Source: Erysipelotrichaceae bacterium
Lineage (GTDB): Bacteria; Bacillota_I; Bacilli_A; Erysipelotrichales; Erysipelotrichaceae
DNA length: 64,000 bases
Direction of reading: 5' to 3'
NCBI GenBank assembly: GCA_031272515.1
Contig: JAISTR010000042.1
Span: forward strand, 89,242 to 153,241
Shown here piece after piece: positions 51,178 to 58,184 of the stretch (position 1 is the first letter of the stretch; each line of letters begins with the position of its first letter). A program made the position numbers and the translations under genes. The notes under the pieces are model-generated. The model worked only from the letters and a program-made list of their open reading frames with translations. It ran no database searches and was not told where the DNA came from.

Positions 51178-52075
51178 GCTTGCCACCTCCGATCAGCTTC
51201 ATGAAGTACTCTTCCAAAGTCGTCTCCTGCGGCGCCAGCCGGTAAAGGGCAACCCCTTCCTGGACCAAAGCCTTGGCAATTGCATCCGGTTGATCCAGAT
51301 GGGTATCCAGAATCAGGCGGTTGTCCCGCAGAGTGAGTTCTTCAACACCCAGCTTCGCCTTCAGCACGGCCGCCGCTATCTGGCCGTCATCGACGTCCAC
51401 AATCAGCGACTTCTTGGTATGCTCATGCAAGTCGGTGTGGGTAATCTGTTCCACCAGGTTGCCCTGTTCGATAAAACCGAAGCGGGTGGCAACCAAATCG
51501 AGTTCACTGAGGATGTGCGAGGATACGATGAAGGTCGTACCGTTCTCATTGTTCTCCTTCTTGATCAAAGCCCGGATGTCGGCGATCCCCTGGGGATCCA
51601 GCCCGTTGATGGGCTCATCCAGGATAATAACCGGGGGATTGCCCAGTAGGGCACTGGCAATGCCCAAGCGCTGCTTCATCCCCAAAGAGAAGGCTTTGAA
51701 CGGTTTCTTGACTCCCTTCAAGCCCACCAGTTCCAGCAAGCGGTCGATTTCCCCCTTGGCCTTGACTCCCTTAATACGGCAGAGATACTTTAGATTCTGC
51801 CGGGGGTTGAGGTAGGGGAAGAAAGCCGGTGAAATCATAAAGCCGATTTTACGCCGGGACTTGTCCAGTCCCGACTTGCTGCCGTTGATTTCAATCTCCC
51901 CGCCGGAAGCTTTTGCTAAACCCATCACGCATTTGAAAAAAGTTGTCTTACCTGCACCATTGCGCCCGACTAAACCGTAAATGTCGCCCTGATTCAAATT
52001 CAGCGACACTTCATTAAGGGCGGTAAACCCGCCATATTTCTTCGTCAGGTTGTGCGTCTGCAATAGGATCTCCAT
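51170..52075 (-). CDS. ABC transporter ATP-binding protein (ABC-2 exporter)
   Basis: The 301-residue protein has Walker A GRNGAGKTT, signature FSLGMKQRLGIASALLG, Walker B VIILDEPINGLD and the switch His in VSSHIL. The last 80 residues form the accessory domain typical of bacitracin or lantibiotic exporters (BcrA/CcmA type). It powers the permease encoded downstream. The ATG (complement ends at 52075) follows GGGAGGGAATACC. TATAAT at 52122-52117 is a likely -10 element. No two-component system is adjacent to indicate the trigger. Confidence 0.93.
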   Translation of the reverse strand: MEILLQTHNLTKKYGGFTALNEVSLNLNQGDIYGLVGRNGAGKTTFFKCVMGLAKASGGEIEINGSKSGLDKSRRKIGFMISPAFFPYLNPRQNLKYLCRIKGVKAKGEIDRLLELVGLKGVKKPFKAFSLGMKQRLGIASALLGNPPVIILDEPINGLDPQGIADIRALIKKENNENGTTFIVSSHILSELDLVATRFGFIEQGNLVEQITHTDLHEHTKKSLIVDVDDGQIAAAVLKAKLGVEELTLRDNRLILDTHLDQPDAIAKALVQEGVALYRLAPQETTLEEYFMKLIGGGKHA

Positions 52076-52326
52076 GGTATTCCCTCCCTTACCTATGCCT
52101 TCACAACATTTCACCCATTATAGCGCAACTTTTTGGTTTTGCCTAATGTTTTTATCAGATTTTTTATAAAAAACGAAGGAAAGACACAAAATACAAATAA
52201 AAAAATTAATAATATCTTATAAATTCTTTACGATAAAGACTAAATAATTATCTTTTATAACAACTGAAAAGAAAAAACCAAAACAAATTGAATTATGTGG
52301 AATTTATAAGAAACTTTGTTTTTTTC
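52076..52326. other. AT-rich intergenic region
   Basis: This 251-base gap lies between two minus-strand transcription units. It holds the -10 element of the ABC operon near its left end. The rest is very AT rich, unlike the surroundings, and shows no open frame or stable hairpin that I can support. Confidence 0.5.
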
Positions 52327-53535
52327 TTATTTAGATACTGGTGAGGGCTTGTTGATAATCCCGCTGAAGAGGATTCTGGACTGTTTTTGTAAAAGAAAGA
52401 CAAAGGGCTTATCACAATGCATGACAAAGGGTTCACCAGGAAGATGCAGGGCAGACCCAGCCATCATAATCAAGGTGACAGCTCCGGCAGTCGTGCCTTT
52501 CTCATCGACTTGGATTACTGCCTGCTGCATTGCAGCCGAAAGCCAAACCGGTTTGTCATCACAAATCAAGCCTCCCTTTAACACGGCAGCTTTTCTGTCA
52601 AAGAGGGGAATGTTTAAAGAAGACAGGACCGAATTCAGGTTGTGGTGATTGGTGGCACTAAAGCGCGGTAAAAGCAGCTTGCCGCAAGACGGTTTACTTT
52701 GGGTTTCGATTTGCTTAAAATCATCCTCACTCAACCGCTGGTACAGCTCTCTTACACTCTCGTTTTTCGCCAATAGGATCCACATACTACCGCCTTGGTT
52801 ATAAGCAAGGGAGACAGCCTGCACGCTTTCATCCTCATAGTAGTTGAAATCATTGGCTTCTTTGCACATATAAGCAACCTGCATATCCCCGTTTATAGAA
52901 TGAAACACGCCCGGTTTGGTGTCACTCTCTTTGAACTCCCTGCTCCAGTGGTCGCTGAAGTAAATGGCGTTGGCGATGGCGGCAACCGTATCCTGATCAA
53001 AGCCATCGACCAGATGGTCAATCAAGCCTTCGGTGTGCTTGCGGGCCCAGTCGTTGATGGCCTTGGCCGCTTTGGGTGAAAAGAAGTCCACCTGGAAGGC
53101 AGTCCCCTGGTAGTTTTGCGCAAAGATTTGCGCAAAGTCCGGACGGATGGTTTCCGCTTGACTGACAAACAAAGCGTTGGTAATGCGCAAAGAGGGAACA
53201 AAGTCTTTGATATAAGCTTTATTGGCTTCGCCCAGTAAAGAAAATAGCAGGGTGCTTACGTGGTCATTAAGCTGGGAAGTTCTGATTCCCTCTGCTTTTA
53301 GCTCAGCCAGCAGCTCTGGTACATATTCAGGTTTGACAGCGTTGACTAAAGCCGCTAAAGTGAGCCACAGCGAGAAGGGGGAAAAGACAAAGTTGTCGTC
53401 CTGCTTCTGCTTTTGAAACAGTTGACGGGCAATCATAAAAGCAAAAGCATTTTCCCTGATTGAACCTTGCAGGGCTTTGTGCCCCAAATCCTTCAGGGCT
53501 TTGTTTTCAATCCTGACTTCATTGATGCTTTCCAT
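52327..53535 (-). CDS. Serpin (serine protease inhibitor)
   Basis: The 402-residue protein has the full serpin fold pattern: NFVFSPFSLWLTLAAL near the N-terminus, ITNALFVSQ, IANAIYFSDHW, a hinge DEKGTTAGAVT, and CDKPFVFLL after the reactive loop. The hinge keeps small residues at P14-P9, which suggests an inhibitory rather than a storage or chaperone form. The loop LIMMAGSALHLPGE contains the scissile bond, which I cannot place exactly. No signal peptide is visible, so it may act inside the cell or be released. Bacterial serpins are uncommon and are best known from gut bifidobacteria and some clostridia. AGAGGAAAC precedes the ATG. Confidence 0.92.
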   Translation of the reverse strand: MESINEVRIENKALKDLGHKALQGSIRENAFAFMIARQLFQKQKQDDNFVFSPFSLWLTLAALVNAVKPEYVPELLAELKAEGIRTSQLNDHVSTLLFSLLGEANKAYIKDFVPSLRITNALFVSQAETIRPDFAQIFAQNYQGTAFQVDFFSPKAAKAINDWARKHTEGLIDHLVDGFDQDTVAAIANAIYFSDHWSREFKESDTKPGVFHSINGDMQVAYMCKEANDFNYYEDESVQAVSLAYNQGGSMWILLAKNESVRELYQRLSEDDFKQIETQSKPSCGKLLLPRFSATNHHNLNSVLSSLNIPLFDRKAAVLKGGLICDDKPVWLSAAMQQAVIQVDEKGTTAGAVTLIMMAGSALHLPGEPFVMHCDKPFVFLLQKQSRILFSGIINKPSPVSK

Positions 53536-53554
53536 TTGTTTCCTCTTTGAAAAC

Positions 53555-53573
53555 AAAAGGCCAAACGGCCTTT
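53555..53573 (-). terminator. Hairpin after proS on the minus strand
   Basis: AAAGGCC/GGCCTTT with a short loop, followed on the minus strand by TTTTGTTTTC. It lies between proS and the serpin gene. Confidence 0.6.
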
Positions 53574-53574
53574 G

Positions 53575-55263
53575 TCACTCTAAAAATGATTGTACCTCAT
53601 TAAGCACATCGCTGATATGAATCAGCCGGTGTTCGCTTTGGGTTCGCTCTTTGATTTCCACCTGGCCATCTGCGACTGCTCTACCAACCGTAATGCGCAG
53701 GGGAATACCAATCAGGTCCATGTCCTTGAACTTCACCCCCGGCCGCTCATTGCGGTCATCCAGGATCACATCGATGTGCTCTTTCGATAAGGCCTGGTAG
53801 AGTTCTTCTGCAGTTTTCACCTGCAGCTCGTCCTTCTGGTTGGCGACGACGATACAGACCGGATAGGGGGCTATCTGCTTGGGCAGACAAAGCCCGTCCT
53901 GGTCGTTGTACTGCTCTGCCAAAGCTGCCAGGCAGCGGCCGATGCCCAGGCCATAGGAACCCATGACAACATCCTGCAGCTGGTTGTTTTGATCCAGGTA
54001 GTGCAGTCCCATGCTTTGCGCATAGGCAGTCCCCAGCTTGAAGGTATTGCCAACCTCGATGCCCCTTTGAAAGCGTACCGGCTTGGAGCACTTGGGACAG
54101 GGGTCACCCTCCTGAATCAGCCTGAGATCGATATAAGCAGCCTCGAAGTCCTTGGTATTGACATTGGTGTAGTGCTTGTCATCCTGATTGGCACCGACGA
54201 TAAAGTCGCTCATATTAGCGATTTCATGGTCCGCAATCACCGGAATCTCTAAACCGATTGGTCCGGCAAAGCCGACCGCTGCCTTGGTAATCCGCACTAC
54301 ATCTTCCGGTTGGGCCAAAGCAATTTCCGCACCATCACAATACTTGCGCAGCTTGGTCTCATTGACATCGCGGTCCCCTCTGACTAAGGCAGCCACAAAG
54401 CGGTCATCCACCTGATAGATTAAGGTCTTGACGAAGTCGGTGGCTTTCTTGTCAAAGAAAGCCGCGACTTCCTCGATTGTTTTCGCATTGGGCGTATCCG
54501 CCAGCACCGGGGTTTTGTCACTTGCGACTGCCGGATCGTGTTTGGTGTGGCAGGCGGCGATTTCGATGTTGCTGGCAAAATCGCAGTGGTCGCACATCAC
54601 CAGGATATCCTCCCCGATGGGCGAGAGCGCCTGGAACTCTTCGGACAAAGAGCCTCCCATCACGCCAGTATCCGCCTGGACAATCACATATTGGATGCCC
54701 ATGCGGTCAAAGGCGTTCTGATAGGCTTTGAACTGCTTGTGATAGGCGACATCCAGTCCCGCTTCATCCACATCGAAGGTATAGGCATCCTTCATGATGA
54801 ATTCGCGCACCCGGATCAAGCCAAAACGGGGACGCGGTTCATCCCGGAATTTGGTCTCAAATTGAAACAGGGAAAAGGGCATATCCTTGTAGGAATGGAT
54901 ATGCATCTGCGCTGCCTGGGCAAATAACTCCTCATGGGTAGGGCCCAAAGAGAAGGGCTTGTTGAAGCGGTCCTTTAGGGTAAACATGGAAGAGCCGAAC
55001 TTCTTGCGCCGGCCGCTTTTGATATAGACCTCTTCCGGAATCAAGGCCGGCATCAAGAGTTCCTGGCAATCGGCCTTTTCCATCTCATCCCGCACAATCG
55101 CGGTGATTCTGCTCAAGGCTTTAAAACCCAGCGGCAACATCATGTAGACCCCCGCCGAGCTCTTCTTGATATAGCCGGCCCTTACCAGCAAATTGGAACT
55201 GACAGTGTCCTCGTCCTTGACGTTCTCCCGCAAGGTGAAAAAATAGCTGTTCGATAGTCTCAT
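53575..55263 (-). CDS. proS: Prolyl-tRNA synthetase (bacterial type with insertion domain)
   Basis: The 562-residue class II synthetase has motif 1 near MRLSNSYFFTL and GVYMMLPLGFKALSRI, motif 2 as LFQFETKFRDEPRPRFGLIRVREFIMKDAYTF and motif 3 as GSYGLGIGRCLAAL. An editing (INS/YbaK-like) insertion occupies about residues 220-385 (TIEEVAAFFDKKATDFVKTLIYQ). An HGTP anticodon domain (YPVCIVVANQKDELQ, DDRNERPGVKFKDMDLIGIPLRI) ends the protein. It charges proline to tRNA and clears mischarged alanine. Length and order are normal for the bacterial form. GAGGAAAAACCT precedes the ATG. Confidence 0.96.
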   Translation of the reverse strand: MRLSNSYFFTLRENVKDEDTVSSNLLVRAGYIKKSSAGVYMMLPLGFKALSRITAIVRDEMEKADCQELLMPALIPEEVYIKSGRRKKFGSSMFTLKDRFNKPFSLGPTHEELFAQAAQMHIHSYKDMPFSLFQFETKFRDEPRPRFGLIRVREFIMKDAYTFDVDEAGLDVAYHKQFKAYQNAFDRMGIQYVIVQADTGVMGGSLSEEFQALSPIGEDILVMCDHCDFASNIEIAACHTKHDPAVASDKTPVLADTPNAKTIEEVAAFFDKKATDFVKTLIYQVDDRFVAALVRGDRDVNETKLRKYCDGAEIALAQPEDVVRITKAAVGFAGPIGLEIPVIADHEIANMSDFIVGANQDDKHYTNVNTKDFEAAYIDLRLIQEGDPCPKCSKPVRFQRGIEVGNTFKLGTAYAQSMGLHYLDQNNQLQDVVMGSYGLGIGRCLAALAEQYNDQDGLCLPKQIAPYPVCIVVANQKDELQVKTAEELYQALSKEHIDVILDDRNERPGVKFKDMDLIGIPLRITVGRAVADGQVEIKERTQSEHRLIHISDVLNEVQSFLE

Positions 55264-55305
55264 AGGTTTTTCCTCACTGCCCTACATTATAACAAATCAA
55301 GCGGC

Positions 55306-55821
55306 TTATTTTAAATTGGCGTCGTAGATTCCGATGACTTCCCCGATATAGCGGTAGTGGAAATCATCATCGCCATAGCAGGTTTCCGGGATATCCGCGC
55401 TTGTAAAGTTCTGTTTTCTAAATTGTGAGGTGTAGAGTTTTTTGGCAACGATGATCAGTCTCGATTCATCATAGCCGATGCCCCCGTTATCCATAAAGAA
55501 GGGGGTCAGCCCCGATTCATGCATCTTGTCGAAATCCCGGCCGCTCTTGGAGCCAAGCAAAGCCAGTTCACGCTTTTTGGAATTGCCAAAGAAGGACAGC
55601 GAGAAGATGTCGTTGGTATCGATGAATTCCTTGGTGTAGCGGGACGGCCGTACCACCACCTCCACAATCGGCTTGTTCCACATAAAACCCAAAGTGCCCC
55701 AGGCAATAGTCATCATGTTGTAGCTGTGCTTGTTGCCAGCGGTGAGTAAAGCAGTCTCCTTTGCGAAAGCATGGTGAATTCTGATGTCGAAATCCATTGG
55801 TTCAATTGTCTTAAAAGCCAT
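55306..55821 (-). CDS. Flavin reductase-like FMN-binding protein
   Basis: The 171-residue protein has the split-barrel FMN-binding fold of the flavin reductase-like family: an N-terminal strand followed by ALLTAGNKHSYNMMTIAWGTLGFMWNKPIVEVVVRPSRYT, DIFSLSFFGNSKKRELALLGSKSGRDFDKM and a C-terminal IGEVIGIY. Family members bind FMN and pass electrons to small oxidoreductases or repair systems. Its partner is unknown. The ATG (complement ends at 55821) follows GGAGGGAATG. An extended -10 element lies upstream. The longer frame from 55914 runs through that promoter. Confidence 0.82.
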   Translation of the reverse strand: MAFKTIEPMDFDIRIHHAFAKETALLTAGNKHSYNMMTIAWGTLGFMWNKPIVEVVVRPSRYTKEFIDTNDIFSLSFFGNSKKRELALLGSKSGRDFDKMHESGLTPFFMDNGGIGYDESRLIIVAKKLYTSQFRKQNFTSADIPETCYGDDDFHYRYIGEVIGIYDANLK

Positions 55822-55845
55822 TTTACATTCCCTCCATTTGTTGTC

Positions 55846-55854
55846 ATTATAGCA
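55846..55854 (-). promoter_or_regulatory. Extended -10 promoter element of the flavin reductase gene
   Basis: TGCTATAAT on the minus strand, 25 bases before the start codon. No good -35 hexamer is seen, as is common with extended -10 promoters. Confidence 0.45.
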
Positions 55855-55931
55855 TTTTGCGGTCAAGTTCATGTTTTGTACGCTATCGAAGCAGTCACTG
55901 CTGTTTTTGTCCAAGAGGCTCTTTTTTCCTA

Positions 55932-56008
55932 TTGCACAAAAAACATTTTTTCTTATAATAGTTTGTAGGAATTGAAAGACACGGGACAGTCTGTGTCTTT
56001 TTCTTTTT
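55932..56008 (+). promoter_or_regulatory. Promoter and terminator-like leader of surface protein gene 1
   Basis: TTGCAC (55932-55937) lies 16 bases before TATAAT (55954-55959). About nine bases after the expected transcription start, AAAGACAC (55975-55982) pairs with GTGTCTTT (55993-56000), and a T-rich tract (TTTTTC then TTTTT) follows. The reading frame starts 50 bases further on. The same arrangement precedes the next two genes. Confidence 0.65.
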
Positions 56009-56058
56009 AGGGGCAGAAGAATTGTGGAAAAAATGGCTTTTGATTGAAAAGGTGTTGT

Positions 56059-57942
56059 ATGAGAAAAACTTCAAAGAGAATGATTGCGCTGCTTTTTTTG
56101 TTTGGGTTCAATCAATTCACAAATGGTTTGCGCCCAAAGGCGACGGCGGAGTATCATGTCGGAACGTTTCTGGCTTTGCAAACGGCACTTGCGGATGCGG
56201 ATTCAAATATCCACATCACGCTGAGTCAGGATATCACCCTAACCGCACCATTGATAGTCGAAAGTGGAAAAACGGTTTCAATTGACGGCCAATCCTATTC
56301 CCTGATTCGCGATGCCGCCTTTACTGGGGATTTGCTTACGGTTTCACCTGCTGCGACTTTAGATTTAAGCAGGATCACAATTAATGGAAACAAAGCGAAC
56401 CAGCCAGATGCCAACGGCAGCCTGATCCATACCAGCGGGGTGGTGAATCTGAACAGCGATGCAGTCCTTTCGGACAATGCCAGCGACAGTGTCAATGGCG
56501 GGGCGGTACATGTCACTGGTGGCGGTATGCTTTCTATCAACGGCGGTCAAATTGCCCGAAATACCAGCAGTGCTGCCGGCGGCGGGGTGTATGTGGATGT
56601 GGGTGGAACCTTAAACATGAATCAAGGCGCGATCTTTGATAACAGCGCGTATAAGGGCGGGGGGATTTGGTTTGAGCAGTCGGCAGATGCTGCGGTGATT
56701 GCCAATGCTTTGATTTATGGCAACTCTGCCAGTTTCAATGGCGGAGGAATCGGCAATGATGGCGCGGACATGACGATAAGTGACACCAGAATTTATGAAA
56801 ATCAGGCAACTGCCGGAGCTGGCATCTACACCTTTCATAGCGCAACAGTCACTCTGTCCGGCAGCAATGAAATCTCTGATAACACCGCAACAGATTCGGG
56901 CGGAGGAATCTATAACGGCAGGGATACGGCGATGCATGTTGACGGAGCACTGATAACAAATAACAGCGCGGCGACAACCGGTGGCGGAATTAACAGTCTG
57001 GGTGATTTGGAAATTCAGCACACCAGCATCATCCATAACACTGGCGGCGGGATCTTCGCCACCGCCAACCTCACCTTTGAAGAAGGAACCATTTCTGATA
57101 ATACCGCCACTTATGGTGGCGGGGGAATCTACTTTTTGACAAACGGTACTTATTCCCCCTATACCCTGATTGTCAAACAAGCGGAAATCTTAAACAACTA
57201 CAGCGCTGAAGGCGGTGGAATTAGTGCGGTGGGGGGTTTCGTTACTATTTCTGATTCCCTTATTTCAAACAATAGAACCAAAGCAGGCGGTATTGGCGGC
57301 GGCATTTTCTTTGATACAAAAGAAGGCGGAACACTGGTGATTACTGATACCACCATTTCTTTCAACCATGCCGCAAGCGGCGGTGGCATCGGGGTGCTTG
57401 ATCCGGCACTATCCACAGTTCATATCGGTTCCGGTGTCATTTTTTCAAATAACAGCATTGAGGAGCGGGCCTATGAAATTCTACCGGAAGATCTTGCTGA
57501 CTATGAAGCGGCTATAGATGCGAATACGGTTTGGACCAAGCCGTTTACCCAAGGCTACAACAATGTGGATATCCGCTATCGAAGAGGCGAGGAGGTTGTG
57601 GTGGTCCGTTTTGATTCCAACGGCGGCAGTGAAGTCGATCCGCAGAAGCTATATCCCAGTGAACTGGCAGTGAAGCCGGATGACCCAACCAGACCCGGAT
57701 ATAAGTTTGTTGGCTGGTATGTGAATCAGGGATTAGCTGACCAGTATGATTTCGATACACCGGTAATAGAAGATATTACCCTGTATGCCAAGTGGCAGGC
57801 AAAGTCTCCCGTGGGCTCAGATCAAGCCGGCTCTTTTGGCAATAATCCGGTTTTGACGGGTGTTGAAAATTCCTGGAATTTGCCTTTGCTTTTGATGATG
57901 CTTTGTATAGGAATGTTATATGCAAAAAGAAAAAGGGATTGA
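56059..57942 (+). CDS. Surface beta-helix protein 1 with one InlB/Flg_new-type repeat
   Basis: The 627-residue protein has a signal peptide (start MRKTSKRMIALLFLFG, probable cut near ATA-EY). The next 430 residues hold many short Gly-rich repeats with GGGI/GGGV and FxxN or SxN elements, as in right-handed beta-helix proteins and chlamydial Pmp repeats. One InlB/Flg_new-type repeat follows (VVVRFDSNGGSEVDPQKLYPSEL...GWYV...LYAKW). The end is a putative anchor: PVLTGV, a hydrophobic stretch and a KRKRD tail. It is probably a cell-surface adhesin. The ATG at 56059 follows AAAGGTG. It is the shortest of three tandem paralogues. Confidence 0.8.
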   Translation: MRKTSKRMIALLFLFGFNQFTNGLRPKATAEYHVGTFLALQTALADADSNIHITLSQDITLTAPLIVESGKTVSIDGQSYSLIRDAAFTGDLLTVSPAATLDLSRITINGNKANQPDANGSLIHTSGVVNLNSDAVLSDNASDSVNGGAVHVTGGGMLSINGGQIARNTSSAAGGGVYVDVGGTLNMNQGAIFDNSAYKGGGIWFEQSADAAVIANALIYGNSASFNGGGIGNDGADMTISDTRIYENQATAGAGIYTFHSATVTLSGSNEISDNTATDSGGGIYNGRDTAMHVDGALITNNSAATTGGGINSLGDLEIQHTSIIHNTGGGIFATANLTFEEGTISDNTATYGGGGIYFLTNGTYSPYTLIVKQAEILNNYSAEGGGISAVGGFVTISDSLISNNRTKAGGIGGGIFFDTKEGGTLVITDTTISFNHAASGGGIGVLDPALSTVHIGSGVIFSNNSIEERAYEILPEDLADYEAAIDANTVWTKPFTQGYNNVDIRYRRGEEVVVVRFDSNGGSEVDPQKLYPSELAVKPDDPTRPGYKFVGWYVNQGLADQYDFDTPVIEDITLYAKWQAKSPVGSDQAGSFGNNPVLTGVENSWNLPLLLMMLCIGMLYAKRKRD

Positions 57943-57950
57943 TGGGATTC

Positions 57951-57983
57951 GCCATCGCAGCCGGTAAAACGGCTGCGACGGCT
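57951..57983 (+). terminator. Intrinsic terminator after surface gene 1
   Basis: TCGCAGCCG/CGGCTGCGA with a six-base loop inside a longer GC-rich stem, followed by a short T run. Confidence 0.7.
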
Positions 57984-58047
57984 TTATGAAACCATTAAAT
58001 ACCTTGCATTTGTCTTAAAAATCATCCATTTCACAATCAAAAACCTA

Positions 58048-58131
58048 TTGCACTCAAAGAAAATTTCCTTATAATTGAGCTTAGGAGTTAGGAGACACGG
58101 GATACTACGGGACCTGTGTTTTTTCTTTTTT
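58048..58131 (+). promoter_or_regulatory. Promoter and terminator-like leader of surface protein gene 2
   Basis: TTGCAC (58048-58053) and TATAAT (58070-58075) are 16 bases apart. ACACGGG (58095-58101) pairs with CCTGTGT (58113-58119) with one G-U pair, followed by a long T tract (58119-58131). The start codon is 54 bases later. The sequence GGAGACACGGGATA is shared with gene 3. Confidence 0.65.
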
Positions 58132-58184
58132 AAGGGCTGATATTCAGCGAGAGCACAATCCGGATAGAACGGAAAGGCTAAAGT

